64,000 bases of DNA, taken from positions 496,001 to 560,000 of the forward strand of contig OY970217.1 in the NCBI GenBank assembly GCA_963713965.1, read 5' to 3'. The translations under genes were made by a program, and so were the position numbers. Below the pieces are notes generated by a model. It saw only the letters and a program-made list of their open reading frames with translations, made no database searches and was not told the origin of the DNA. Of this stretch, positions 25,353-34,066 are shown piece by piece (the stretch's first letter is position 1; each line of letters begins with the position of its first letter). The stretch comes from CALAGB01 sp963713965. GTDB lineage: Bacteria > Chloroflexota > Chloroflexia > Thermomicrobiales > Thermomicrobiaceae.

Positions 25353-26041
25353 CAGGAAGCGTCGAGTCGACTCTTCAGCCCATCGATGATTGAGGCGCTC
25401 ACCTCGTCGATCGGACGATCGCCGTCGACATCTATCAGAAGACCAGAACCGCGATAGTACGAGAGGACCGGTGCGGTCTGCTCGTAATAGATCGACAACC
25501 GACGCTCCACCGCCTCCGGAGTGTCGTCGCTGCGCTGGGTCAGCTTCGAACCGCACACGTCGCAGACGTCTTCGTCCTTCGGCGCGTTAAAGACGCGGTG
25601 GTATGTCGCCCCGCAGCTTGGACAGATGAGCCGTCCGGTCAACCGGTCCATGAGGATGTTTCGCGGCACGTCCACGTGAACCACGGCCGCGAGGCGGTCA
25701 CCTCGATCGCGTAACGCCGCGTCGAGCGACTCGGCCTGGACCTGGTTGCGTGGAAAGCCATCAAGAAGCATTCCGCGCAGGTTTGGATCAGCGTTGAGTA
25801 CGTCGTCGACCCGGGCCATCAACATACGAATCGTCAGATCGTCGGGAACGAGAGCGCCCCGATCGTAGTAGGAGCGGACCTCTTTGCCGAGGTCGGTATC
25901 GCTTGCCATCACTTCACGAAACAGATCGCCCGTGGCGACGTGTGCCAGCCCCAATCGCGGTGCGACAACCGCCGCCTGCGTCCCTTTTCCTGCGCCTTGC
26001 GGACCCATGATGATGGCATGGGTCGCACCTGTCCCTGTCAC
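25352..26041 (-). CDS. adk: Adenylate kinase
   Basis: A 229-residue enzyme interconverting AMP + ATP and 2 ADP. The P-loop is GPQGAGKGTQ (about 13-22), the AMP-binding region DGFPRN, and the lid DRLTGRLICPSCGATYHRVF followed by CDVCGSKLTQRSDDTPEAV, with four cysteines binding zinc. GTG start with GGGAG four bases upstream, 13 bases after secY. The secY-adk-map-infA order is common in non-enteric bacteria. Confidence 0.96.
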   Translation of the reverse strand: MTGTGATHAIIMGPQGAGKGTQAAVVAPRLGLAHVATGDLFREVMASDTDLGKEVRSYYDRGALVPDDLTIRMLMARVDDVLNADPNLRGMLLDGFPRNQVQAESLDAALRDRGDRLAAVVHVDVPRNILMDRLTGRLICPSCGATYHRVFNAPKDEDVCDVCGSKLTQRSDDTPEAVERRLSIYYEQTAPVLSYYRGSGLLIDVDGDRPIDEVSASIIDGLKSRLDAS

Positions 26042-26054
26042 GATACTCCCATGC

Positions 26055-27353
26055 CTAGCGTATGAATCCTTCGTAGTTTCTCATCATCAGCTGCGCCTCG
26101 AGCTGACGCATCGTATCGATCGCCACACCGACCACAATCAGCAAGGCGGTCGAACTCAGGAATAACGTCCGCACGTTCGTGAGCAGGCCGGCGAAGTACG
26201 GCAGTATCGCCACGAAACCAAGGAATAGCGCGCCAGCAAGCGTGATGCGCATAAGCACTCTGGTCAGGTAGCTGTTGGTGTTCTTTCCTGGACGCACGCC
26301 CGGAATGAACGCCCCCTGCTTCTGCAGATTCTCCGCAATGCTCTGCTGCTGGAACAAGACCATGGTGTAGAAATAGGTGAAGAGTACGACCATCGCAAAG
26401 TAGATAGCCTGATATGTTCCAGATTGCGGATTGAAGAAGTTTGCCAGACTGGTGGCCGCATTGGTCACCCAGCCCTTGTTCGACGTTTGCAAGAAGTTGG
26501 CGATCATCCCTGGAAAGACCATGATGCTGACGGCGAAGATCAGCGGGATCATACCGGCGGAATTGACCTTGAGCGGGATGAACGTGCTGCCGCCACCGTA
26601 GACGCGGCCGCGTCGAACGCGCTTCGCGTGCTGCACGGGAATGCGGCGCATGCCCTCGTTCATCAGGACCATACCGACGATGGTGAAGAGCCCGATGACT
26701 AGAAACGCAACTGTCCCCATAACATTCTGGGACAGCGTCCCACCCGAAATCAGGTTGCCGACCGCGGAGGGGAGACTGGCGACGATACCCCCGAAGATGA
26801 TGATCGAGACACCATTCCCAATCCCGTTTTCGGTGATCAATTCGCCAAGCCAGACCAGCAGGATCGTTCCGGCCGTCATCATGAGCAGAATGGCGATACT
26901 GCGCAGTGCGGTGTCCGGGTTGAAGAGTCCGAAGTCGGAGAGGACGTTGTTCCGCTCCATCAGGACGGCCTGACCGTAGCCCTGCAGCAGTGCAATCGGA
27001 ACCGTGATCCAGTGCGTGTATTGATTGATCTTCTGCTGACCCGATTCGCCCTCTTTGGACAGCTCATCCAGCGCCGGAATAGTCGGCGTGAGGAGCTGCA
27101 TGATGATCGAGGCCGTAATGTACGGATAAACCCCCATCGCCAGAATCGAGAAATTCTTCAGCGTGCTCCCTGAAAAGAGGTTGAGCATGCCGAGAAGCTG
27201 ATTCTGATCGAGCAACGTCGACAGCGCGGCACGATCGACTCCAGGAACCGGAATCGTTGCCAGGAAGCGGAAGATGACCAGAATTCCCAGAGTGAAGAAG
27301 ATCTTGCGCCGCAAATCCGGAATCTTGAATGCATTAACGGCAGCCTCGAGCAT
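26055..27353 (-). CDS. secY: Preprotein translocase subunit SecY
   Basis: A 432-residue channel subunit with ten predicted transmembrane segments. Family motifs are IPVPGVDRAAL after the first helix, NLFSGSTLKNFSILAMGVYPYITASIIMQLL, GELITENGIGNGVSIIIFGGI and the cytoplasmic loop GKNTNSYLTRVL. ATG overlaps the rplO stop by one base (TAATG). Confidence 0.97.
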   Translation of the reverse strand: MLEAAVNAFKIPDLRRKIFFTLGILVIFRFLATIPVPGVDRAALSTLLDQNQLLGMLNLFSGSTLKNFSILAMGVYPYITASIIMQLLTPTIPALDELSKEGESGQQKINQYTHWITVPIALLQGYGQAVLMERNNVLSDFGLFNPDTALRSIAILLMMTAGTILLVWLGELITENGIGNGVSIIIFGGIVASLPSAVGNLISGGTLSQNVMGTVAFLVIGLFTIVGMVLMNEGMRRIPVQHAKRVRRGRVYGGGSTFIPLKVNSAGMIPLIFAVSIMVFPGMIANFLQTSNKGWVTNAATSLANFFNPQSGTYQAIYFAMVVLFTYFYTMVLFQQQSIAENLQKQGAFIPGVRPGKNTNSYLTRVLMRITLAGALFLGFVAILPYFAGLLTNVRTLFLSSTALLIVVGVAIDTMRQLEAQLMMRNYEGFIR

Positions 27354-27796
27354 TATTCAATGACCTCCACGGTCCCACCCGCAGCTTCGATCTTCACTTT
27401 GGCACTCTTGGAGAACTTGTGCGCGCGCACGGTCAATGAGCGATTGAGCCTTCCCTCGCCAAGGATCTTAACTGGGAACTCGAGCCCGCGCGTGATCCCG
27501 GCCTGATAGAGCAATTCGGGCGTCACCGACGTCACCGATTCGTCCAGACCATTCAAACGCTCAACGTTGATGACCTCAAATACCTTCTTGAAGATGTTGG
27601 TGAAGCCGCGCTTATACGACATCCGAGTGTAGAGTGGATGCTGTCCGCCCTCAAAGCCTGGACGGATGCTGCCGCGCGCACGCTGGCCCTTGGTACCACG
27701 TCCGGCGGTCTTGCCCTTCCCAGACGATGTACCTCGACCCACCCGCTTGCTCACGGTACGCGAGCCCGGGCTCGGCTTCAAATCGTGTAATTGCAT
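27353..27796 (-). CDS. rplO: 50S ribosomal protein L15
   Basis: A 147-residue L15. The N-terminal Gly/Lys/Arg-rich extension has VGRGTSSGKGKTAGRGTKGQRARGS, and the end has SKSAKVKIEAAGGTVEVIE, both diagnostic. GGGAGAG six bases before the ATG at 27796 selects it over an in-frame start 15 bases upstream. Confidence 0.97.
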   Translation of the reverse strand: MQLHDLKPSPGSRTVSKRVGRGTSSGKGKTAGRGTKGQRARGSIRPGFEGGQHPLYTRMSYKRGFTNIFKKVFEVINVERLNGLDESVTSVTPELLYQAGITRGLEFPVKILGEGRLNRSLTVRAHKFSKSAKVKIEAAGGTVEVIE

Positions 27797-27839
27797 GCTG
27801 GTCTCTCCCACGTGGCGCCGTGCCGGTTGCCGGCACCGG

Positions 27840-28034
27840 TTACTCTGCTTCCGCGTCCTCGATGCGCACCAGATGACGTACCTTGTTCACCATGCCCCGA
27901 ACGGACGGGTTGTCGGTCTTTTCGATCGTCTGATTCAACCGGTGAAAACCCAGCAGGCGAACGGTATCGCCCTGATCTCGCGGATAGCCGGTTGAGCTCC
28001 GAAAATACGTGATGCGAATCGTGTCTTCGCTCAT
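27840..28034 (-). CDS. rpmD: 50S ribosomal protein L30
   Basis: A 64-residue L30 with IRITYFRSSTGYPRDQGDTVRLLGFHRLNQT and the end VRGMVNKVRHLVRI. It overlaps rpsE by 4 bases (ATGA) in the standard spc order. Confidence 0.96.
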   Translation of the reverse strand: MSEDTIRITYFRSSTGYPRDQGDTVRLLGFHRLNQTIEKTDNPSVRGMVNKVRHLVRIEDAEAE

Positions 28035-28573
28035 GCGTGGTCTACTTTCTCCTTGCGGCGGAACCGCTCTGCGGGAAGACCACGACGCGCGGCAACCGCT
28101 TCTGGCGATTCCAACTCGCTCAACGCGAGGATGGCCGCCCGGGTTACGTTGACCGGATTGTTGCTGCCGAAGGATTTGGTCAGGATGTCCTGGATACCGG
28201 CAGCCTCAACCACTGCGCGCACACCAGCACCGGCAATGACGCCTGTACCAGGAGCAGCCGGCTTCATCAGCACCCGCGCCGATCCGAACTTCACCTCGAT
28301 CGGATGCGGGATGGTGCGGCCCGCAAGTGGGACGCGAATCATGCTCTTCTTAGCCGTCTCGATCGCTTTGCGAATCGAATCCGGAACCTCACCAGCTTTG
28401 CCCAGCCCGACACCAACCTGGCCATGGCCGTCTCCAACGACAACCACCGTGCTGAAGCTGAATCGACGGCCGCCCTTGACGACCTTGGCAACGCGGTTGA
28501 TCTGCACGACCCGCTCGTCAAGCTGCGGACCGTCCTGATCTCTTCCGCGCCGTGAATGACTTCGACTTACCAT
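28031..28573 (-). CDS. rpsE: 30S ribosomal protein S5
   Basis: A 180-residue S5, involved in decoding fidelity. The double-stranded RNA-binding domain has RRFSFSTVVVVGDGHGQVGVGLGKAGEV, and the second domain has APGTGVIAGAGVRAVVEAAGIQDILTKSFGSNNPVNV. The N-terminal 30 residues are basic and variable. Confidence 0.97.
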   Translation of the reverse strand: MVSRSHSRRGRDQDGPQLDERVVQINRVAKVVKGGRRFSFSTVVVVGDGHGQVGVGLGKAGEVPDSIRKAIETAKKSMIRVPLAGRTIPHPIEVKFGSARVLMKPAAPGTGVIAGAGVRAVVEAAGIQDILTKSFGSNNPVNVTRAAILALSELESPEAVAARRGLPAERFRRKEKVDHA

Positions 28574-28620
28574 ACGCCTTGCCCGTTCACCTCTCGGTCA
28601 GCGATCGAATCGATCGACTG

Positions 28621-28995
28621 CTAGAAATCAAGTCCGGTTTCGCGGGCACCTTCGGCGACCGCTTGAACGCGTCCGTGGTATTTGTAGCCGCCACGGTCGA
28701 ACACGACCTGTTTGATGCCGCTCGCCAGGGCGCGCTCAGCTACGACTTGTCCGACAACCTTCGCCTGCGCGGTCTTCGGATGCTCCTCCGAAAAACGATC
28801 ACGCACCTCGGACTCGAGCGTCGAAGCGGAAACGAGCGTGCGCCCTTCGGTGTCATCGATGATCTGCGCGTAGATATTCGCGTTGCTACGGAACACGTTC
28901 AGCCGTGGCCGTTGGGTCGAACCGGAGACACGCGCGCGAACGCGCAGATGCCGCCGTCGTCGCGGTGAAAGCTGTCGTTTGTACTGATAGCGCAT
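28621..28995 (-). CDS. rplR: 50S ribosomal protein L18
   Basis: A 124-residue L18, which binds 5S rRNA with L5. It has RVSGSTQRPRLNVFRSNANIYAQIIDD and the end FDRGGYKYHGRVQAVAEGARE. It lies between rplF and rpsE; the 120-base gap on the rplF side holds no recognised feature. Confidence 0.97.
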   Translation of the reverse strand: MRYQYKRQLSPRRRRHLRVRARVSGSTQRPRLNVFRSNANIYAQIIDDTEGRTLVSASTLESEVRDRFSEEHPKTAQAKVVGQVVAERALASGIKQVVFDRGGYKYHGRVQAVAEGARETGLDF

Positions 28996-29115
28996 TGCGC
29001 TTTACGTCCCTTTCACGCACGGCCATGAGCCTGGGTCCCGCCCACCACTCTTCGTGCCCTGTGAGCACAGCCGAACGGCAACGATACCACGCTCGCTCCG
29101 CACGCCCTACGTCGA

Positions 29116-29661
29116 TTACTTACCGACCTTGCCGGCCTTGCCAGCCTTGCGGCGAACGCGCTCGCCAGCATATCGAATCCCTTTGCCCTTGTACGGCTCC
29201 GGCGGGCGAATCCGACGAATTCGTGCGGACACCTCGCCAACCAGCTGCTTGTCGATACCCATGACGCCGATGCGCGTCGGCGTATCGACCGCGAAGCTGA
29301 TCCCCGGCGCCGGTTCCACTCGCACAGGATGCGAGAACCCGACGAGGAGCACAAGCGTGTTCCCATCGAGCGACGCGCGATAGCCAACGCCTTGAATCTC
29401 GAGGTCTTTGCGATACCCGTCCGTGACGCCCTTGACCATGTTAGCCACGAGCGTACGCGTCAGACCATGAAGCGCACGATACTGTCGCTCGTCCGACGGC
29501 CGCTGCACCTGCAGCGTCCCATTCTCACGTGAGAACTGCATCTCGCGGTTCACGCGCTGTGAAAGCTCCCCTTTAGGACCTTTGACGCGCACGAGACCAG
29601 GCGAGACGTCGACATCGACCCCGCTTGGAATAGGTATTGCCAGATTACCAATACGTGACAT
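29116..29661 (-). CDS. rplF: 50S ribosomal protein L6
   Basis: A 181-residue two-domain L6 near the factor-binding centre. It begins MSRIGNLAIPIPSGVDV and ends with the diagnostic IRPPEPYKGKGIRYAGE followed by a basic tail (VRRKAGKAGKVGK). It follows rpsH by 33 bases. Confidence 0.97.
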   Translation of the reverse strand: MSRIGNLAIPIPSGVDVDVSPGLVRVKGPKGELSQRVNREMQFSRENGTLQVQRPSDERQYRALHGLTRTLVANMVKGVTDGYRKDLEIQGVGYRASLDGNTLVLLVGFSHPVRVEPAPGISFAVDTPTRIGVMGIDKQLVGEVSARIRRIRPPEPYKGKGIRYAGERVRRKAGKAGKVGK

Positions 29662-29694
29662 GATCTTCCTCCGTCGTCTGGCTCGGCAACGTCC

Positions 29695-30093
29695 TTACCA
29701 AACCGTACAGAGAATCTCGCCGCCAATTCCTCGATGACGAGCTTCGCGCCCAGATAGTACGCCCTGCGACGTGCTCACGATCGAGGTGCCAAGGCCGCTC
29801 CGCACCGTGGGAATCTCGTCCTTGCTCGCGTAAACACGCAGACCCGGCTTCGATACCCGTTTCACCTCACGGATAGCGTGTAAACGGTTCGAGCCGTACT
29901 TCAGCTGAATCCGCAACACGGAAACGGGTCGCCGTTCCTCGACGTGGAAGCCTTCGATGTAGCCTTCCTGCTGAAGGATCTTTGCTACGGCCACCAGGAT
30001 CTTGGAGGTTGGCATCGACGTCTCTTGCTGCCGAGCCATTCCAGCATTCCGGATGCGCGTAAGCATGTCCGCAATTGGATCGTTGATCGTCAT
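29695..30093 (-). CDS. rpsH: 30S ribosomal protein S8
   Basis: A 132-residue S8, a central-domain 16S rRNA binder and in some bacteria the spc-operon repressor. It has NDPIADMLTRIRNAGMARQ at the start and the end IVSTSQGVLSGREARHRGIGGEILC, both diagnostic. Confidence 0.97.
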   Translation of the reverse strand: MTINDPIADMLTRIRNAGMARQQETSMPTSKILVAVAKILQQEGYIEGFHVEERRPVSVLRIQLKYGSNRLHAIREVKRVSKPGLRVYASKDEIPTVRSGLGTSIVSTSQGVLSGREARHRGIGGEILCTVW

Positions 30094-30121
30094 TGTTTCT
30101 TGTTACTCCGCTCTCCGCATG

Positions 30122-30307
30122 CTACCAGCTCGACTTGGTGACGCCCGGCAGCTTTCCGGTGGTGGCCAGCTCTCGGAAGCAGATCCGGCAGACACCAAAC
30201 TTGCGCATATAGGCGCGAGGGCGTCCGCACAGCTTGCACCGGTTGTGAGCACGAACCGAATACTTTGCTGGTCGCATCGACTTGATGATTTTGGATTTCT
30301 TTGCCAT
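30122..30307 (-). CDS. rpsN: 30S ribosomal protein S14 type Z
   Basis: A 61-residue short S14 with CKLC and CRIC zinc pairs (about residues 24-27 and 40-43), so this is the zinc-dependent type Z form. It ends RELATTGKLPGVTKSSW, the usual short-S14 terminus. It lies between rplE and rpsH as expected. Confidence 0.97.
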   Translation of the reverse strand: MAKKSKIIKSMRPAKYSVRAHNRCKLCGRPRAYMRKFGVCRICFRELATTGKLPGVTKSSW

Positions 30308-30318
30308 CTACTCCCCGA

Positions 30319-30864
30319 TCACGCGTCTCGCAACGGCATACCAAGAAGGTTCAGCAAGGTACGCCCTTCTTCGTCGTTCTTCGCCGTTGTCACGATCGAG
30401 ACTTCGAGCCCTCGAACTCGATCGATTCTGTCGTACTCAATCTCCGGGAACACCAACTGCTCGCGGAGTCCGAGTGAATAGTTGCCTCGTCCATCAAATG
30501 ACCGGGGCGAAAGCCCGCGAAAGTCACGAATGCGCGGAAGCGCCGTGCCAATCAAGCGGTCCAGGAACTCATACATCCGGTCGCCACGTAAGGTCACCAT
30601 GGCGCCAATCGGCATTCCGGCTCGCAATCGGAAGGCGGCCACCGATTTCTTCGCACGGGTGATGACCGGCTTCTGGCCCGTGATGATCGACAGGTCGTTG
30701 GTCGCGGCGTCGAGTGCGCGGGCGTTGGCAATCGCCTCGCCCAAACCGATGTTGACGACGATTTTCTCAAGCCGCGGTACCTCATGGACGTTCCCGTAGC
30801 CGAACTCGGCCATCATCTTGGGAACAGCTTCTTCGCGATAACGTTCTTTCAGTCGCGGGATCAT
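30319..30864 (-). CDS. rplE: 50S ribosomal protein L5
   Basis: A 181-residue L5, a 5S rRNA-binding protein of the central protuberance. Motifs are VPRLEKIVVNIGLGEA, ITGQKPVITRAKKSVAAFRLR and FRGLSPRSFDGRGNYSLGLREQLVFPEI. Confidence 0.97.
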   Translation of the reverse strand: MIPRLKERYREEAVPKMMAEFGYGNVHEVPRLEKIVVNIGLGEAIANARALDAATNDLSIITGQKPVITRAKKSVAAFRLRAGMPIGAMVTLRGDRMYEFLDRLIGTALPRIRDFRGLSPRSFDGRGNYSLGLREQLVFPEIEYDRIDRVRGLEVSIVTTAKNDEEGRTLLNLLGMPLRDA

Positions 30865-30894
30865 TCCTGCATCCTCACACCAAGCAGCGCACGT

Positions 30895-31230
30895 CTACTT
30901 CGTCAAATCCGCTTTCTCTATCGGAGCATCGCACTTCTTGCAGTAGCGGACCTTTCGTCCGTTGTCATCAGTGCGGAATCCGGCGCGCGTCGGCTTGCTG
31001 CACGACGGGCACCACAGCATCACATTCGAAACGTGCAGCGGAGCTTCCTTCTCGATGATGCCCGCCTGCTGCACGCCGGCAACCGCTTTCTGGTGCCGGT
31101 GAACGATATTAATTCCTTCGACGATGACTCGGTCCTCGCGCGGCAGATTCTGTCGAACGCGACCACGCGCTCCCTTGTCCTTGCCCGCGATGACCACCAC
31201 ATCGTCACCAGTTATGATCTTCTCTGCCAT
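30895..31230 (-). CDS. rplX: 50S ribosomal protein L24
   Basis: A 111-residue L24, an assembly initiator. The KOW motif is VVVIAGKDKGARGRV near the start; the second half has a CPSC/CKKC zinc-ribbon-like pair common in this family. It follows rplN by 27 bases. Confidence 0.96.
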   Translation of the reverse strand: MAEKIITGDDVVVIAGKDKGARGRVRQNLPREDRVIVEGINIVHRHQKAVAGVQQAGIIEKEAPLHVSNVMLWCPSCSKPTRAGFRTDDNGRKVRYCKKCDAPIEKADLTK

Positions 31231-31257
31231 TCGTATCGCCTCGTTCCCTGGACTTGC

Positions 31258-31626
31258 CTACAAAACTTCTGGTGCCAGGGACACGATGCGCATATATTGC
31301 CGATCGCGTAGCTCACGAGCGACCGGACCAAAAATACGCGTCCCTCGCGGATTCCCCTGCGGGGTGATCAATACGGCGGCGTTGTCGTCGAACCGTATGT
31401 GCGAGCCGTCCGGTCGACCGTACTCCTGCGCCGTCCGAACCACGACCGCGCGCACAACGTCGCCCTTCTTGACGCCGGTGTGCGGCTGCGCCGACTTCAC
31501 CGCCGCGATGATGATGTCTCCCACACCGGCATACCGGCGGGACGAGCCACCAAGGACCCGAATGCACATGATCTCTCGGGCGCCGGAATTATCGGCAACC
31601 GTCAGACGTGTCTGTGGCTGGATCAT
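31258..31626 (-). CDS. rplN: 50S ribosomal protein L14
   Basis: A 122-residue L14 with MIQPQTRLTVADNSGAREIMCIRVLGGS at the start and NPRGTRIFGPVARELRDRQYMRIVSLAPEVL at the end, both family signatures and full length. Confidence 0.98.
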   Translation of the reverse strand: MIQPQTRLTVADNSGAREIMCIRVLGGSSRRYAGVGDIIIAAVKSAQPHTGVKKGDVVRAVVVRTAQEYGRPDGSHIRFDDNAAVLITPQGNPRGTRIFGPVARELRDRQYMRIVSLAPEVL

Positions 31627-31660
31627 TGCCCTCTTACTCCTTCGTCAGCCTGATGCGTCG

Positions 31661-31939
31661 CTAGGCCTCGGCAGCCCGCTCGAGGATTCGGCGAACGATC
31701 CAGCGTTTCGTCTTACTCAGTGGCCGCGTCTCTTCGATCATCACCAGATCACCGACGCTGCACAGGTTCTGCTCGTCATGAGCCTTGAACCGGCTCGTGC
31801 GCCGGATCGTCTTGCGATAGATCGGATGGCGACGAACGTAGTCCACTGAGACGACCACGGTCTTATCCATCTTGTCCGAAACCACGCGGCCCACCTTGGT
31901 CAATCGCGGTTTCACAGCTGTGGATGCCGACTCTTCCAT
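31661..31939 (-). CDS. rpsQ: 30S ribosomal protein S17
   Basis: A 92-residue OB-fold S17. It has VGRVVSDKMDKTVVVSVDYVRRHPIYRKTIRR and GDLVMIEETRPLSKTKRW, both diagnostic, with a short variable N-terminus. It lies 36 bases after rpmC. Confidence 0.97.
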   Translation of the reverse strand: MEESASTAVKPRLTKVGRVVSDKMDKTVVVSVDYVRRHPIYRKTIRRTSRFKAHDEQNLCSVGDLVMIEETRPLSKTKRWIVRRILERAAEA

Positions 31940-31975
31940 ATCTTGGGTGTCCGTCCTCCCACGTCAGGGCGCCGC

Positions 31976-32194
31976 CTACTCGGCGAGCATGCTCTCCAGC
32001 TCGGCGGCCAAAATTCGCTCGGTTTGAATCGTTTTGATCCGAGCGATGTCGCGTTTGATCTTTCGGATTCGAGTCGAATTGGTCAGTTTGCCGACCGCCT
32101 CGTCAAATCTCAGCGACTGCCACTCGGTCTTGAGCTCATCGATCTTTGCGACGAGCTCGAAATCGGTCATTCCGCGAAACTCAGATGCCTTCAC
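31976..32194 (-). CDS. rpmC: 50S ribosomal protein L29
   Basis: A 72-residue helical-hairpin L29 near the tunnel exit. The start is GTG (VKASEFRGMTDFEL) with GAGGAG six bases upstream; a longer open frame into rplP is rejected because this start matches the family. The core has LRFDEAVGKLTNSTRIRKIKRDIARI. The end is slightly longer than usual and acidic. Confidence 0.94.
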   Translation of the reverse strand: MKASEFRGMTDFELVAKIDELKTEWQSLRFDEAVGKLTNSTRIRKIKRDIARIKTIQTERILAAELESMLAE

Positions 32195-32205
32195 GTGTCG
32201 CTCCT

Positions 32206-32655
32206 CTATCCCTCGACCGATGCCTCTTGCGCTGCACCGGCGCCGGTCGTCTCTCGGGTGACGATGCGACACTTGATCGGCAGCTTGTGGATCGCTCGTG
32301 TCAGCGCGTCCTGAGCCAGATCCTCACGAACGCCACCAAGCTCAAAGAGAATGCGACCGGGCTTGACCACGGCCACCCAGAACTCCGGGTTGCCTTTGCC
32401 TTTTCCCATTCGCGTTTCGGCCGGCTTCTGCGTTACCGGCTTGTCCGGAAAGATTCGAATCCAGACCTTCCCACCACGACGAATCGCGTTGGTGATCGCG
32501 CGACGAGAGGCCTCGATTTGGCGGCTGTTGATCCAGGCCGGTTCGAGTGCCTGGATGCCATACTCACCAAAGACGACCGTCGTGCCACGTGATGCCATGC
32601 CCTTCATCCGGCCTCGCATCATCTTGCGGTGTTTCACCCGCTTGGGCATCAACAT
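32206..32655 (-). CDS. rplP: 50S ribosomal protein L16
   Basis: A 149-residue L16 that helps position A-site tRNA. It begins MLMPKRVKHRKMMRGRMKG, has the core VWIRIFPDKPVTQKPAETRMGKGKGNPEFWVAVVKPGR, and has a slightly longer C-terminus than E. coli L16. Confidence 0.97.
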   Translation of the reverse strand: MLMPKRVKHRKMMRGRMKGMASRGTTVVFGEYGIQALEPAWINSRQIEASRRAITNAIRRGGKVWIRIFPDKPVTQKPAETRMGKGKGNPEFWVAVVKPGRILFELGGVREDLAQDALTRAIHKLPIKCRIVTRETTGAGAAQEASVEG

Positions 32656-32691
32656 GTTTACGGTTCCAATCTTCTCAGTTGCCGAAACCGG

Positions 32692-33369
32692 CTAATCGCT
32701 CGTTGCTTCAAGTTCCGCCAGATTGAACTCCGGCTTGGGTTCCGGCAGCACATCACCCCGGTAGACCCAGACCTTCACACCAATGCGACCGTACGTCGTG
32801 CGCGCATGCACCACCGCGAAATCGATGTTCGCGCGAATCGTGTGCAACGGCACCCGACCATTCATCTCGGTCACCGTTCGAGACATCTCAGCGCCGCCCA
32901 AGCGACCGCCGATCTTGATCTTGATGCCCTGAATGCTGCCTCGACGCATTGCCTGAGTGGCGGCCTGCTTGATCGCGCGGCGGTAAGCGACACGTCGCGC
33001 CAACTGCTCAGCGATGCTCTCCGCGACCAGCTTGGCGTCAGACTCAGGCTCTTTGATCTCCTCGATCTTCAGGTGAACCTTCTTGCCCACCTGATGCTCG
33101 AGCATCTGGCGCAGCCGCTCGACATTCGAGCCCTGCTTGCCGATCACGATCCCAGGCTTAGACGTGTGAATCGCTACCTCGATACGGTTCGCAGATCGTT
33201 CGATCTCGATGCGAGAGATACCAGCACGCGTCAGCTCATCGTTGATGATCCGCCGAATGAAGAGGTCCTCATGCAGCTGCTCGGTGTAATTGCGCTCCGC
33301 GTACCACTTGGATTCCCAGTCATGGACGATTCCGAGACGGAATCCGATAGGATGTACTTTTCGACCCAA
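32692..33369 (-). CDS. rpsC: 30S ribosomal protein S3
   Basis: A 225-residue S3 of the mRNA entry channel. It starts MGRKVHPIGFRLGI, has a KH domain with VIGKQGSNVERLRQML, and the C-terminal domain with GIKIKIGGRLGGAEMSRT and YGRIGVKVWVYRGD. It starts one base after the rplV stop. Confidence 0.98.
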   Translation of the reverse strand: MGRKVHPIGFRLGIVHDWESKWYAERNYTEQLHEDLFIRRIINDELTRAGISRIEIERSANRIEVAIHTSKPGIVIGKQGSNVERLRQMLEHQVGKKVHLKIEEIKEPESDAKLVAESIAEQLARRVAYRRAIKQAATQAMRRGSIQGIKIKIGGRLGGAEMSRTVTEMNGRVPLHTIRANIDFAVVHARTTYGRIGVKVWVYRGDVLPEPKPEFNLAELEATSD

Positions 33370-33370
33370 A

Positions 33371-33715
33371 CTATGCCCCCTCCTCGATCTCGTCCACGAT
33401 CACTGTAATGTGCGACGTCCGCTTCAGCTGTCGGTTGACCCGGCCGCGAGCGCGGGCACGCCAACGCTTGAGCGTCGGCCCCTCATCGGCAAAGATCGCC
33501 TTGATGTACAGGCCGTCTGGATCGAGATCGTAATTGTGCTCGGCGTTCGCCGCGGCCGATTTCACTACCTTCAGCACGTCGACCGCCGACTTCTGGGGCA
33601 GGAATCGCAGGATCGCGAGCGCGTCAACGACCGGTTTCCCGCGTACCGCATCGACGACCAGGCGCGCTTTCTGCGCCGAAACCTGAACGCCTTTGGCTTT
33701 TGCTGTCACTTCCAT
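33371..33715 (-). CDS. rplV: 50S ribosomal protein L22
   Basis: A 114-residue L22, with a loop lining the exit tunnel. It has VQVSAQKARLVVDAVRGKPV at the start and ADEGPTLKRWRARARGRVNRQLKRTSHITV near the end, both diagnostic of the family. Confidence 0.97.
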   Translation of the reverse strand: MEVTAKAKGVQVSAQKARLVVDAVRGKPVVDALAILRFLPQKSAVDVLKVVKSAAANAEHNYDLDPDGLYIKAIFADEGPTLKRWRARARGRVNRQLKRTSHITVIVDEIEEGA

Positions 33716-33754
33716 CTCAGACGTCTCCTTGGAAACCGAACGTCAACGGCCTCG

Positions 33755-34039
33755 TCATCGTCGCCGGCTAGCTCGCTCGGCATCCCTGCCATGTCCGCGG
33801 TACGTGCGTGTCGGAGCGAATTCGCCCAGCTTGTGGCCGACCATCTGCTCAGTCACGAAGATCGGCACGTGCCGACGACCGTCATGAATTGCCACCGTGT
33901 GGCCAATCATGTCCGGATAGATCGTCGACGCGCGTGCCCAGGTTCGGATAACCCGGCGCTCACCAGTCGAGTTCATAGACTCGATCTTCTTGGCGAGATT
34001 CGCGTCGATGTATGGGCCCTTCTTAGACGATCTTCCCAA
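33755..34039 (-). CDS. rpsS: 30S ribosomal protein S19
   Basis: A 94-residue S19 of the 30S head. It has MGRSSKKGPYIDANL at the start, TWARASTIYPDMIGHTVAIHDGRRHVPIFVTEQMVGHKLGEFAPTRTY in the core and a basic C-terminus. Confidence 0.98.
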   Translation of the reverse strand: MGRSSKKGPYIDANLAKKIESMNSTGERRVIRTWARASTIYPDMIGHTVAIHDGRRHVPIFVTEQMVGHKLGEFAPTRTYRGHGRDAERASRRR

Positions 34040-34066
34040 AATGCTCCTCCAGCCGCTCGGGCACGC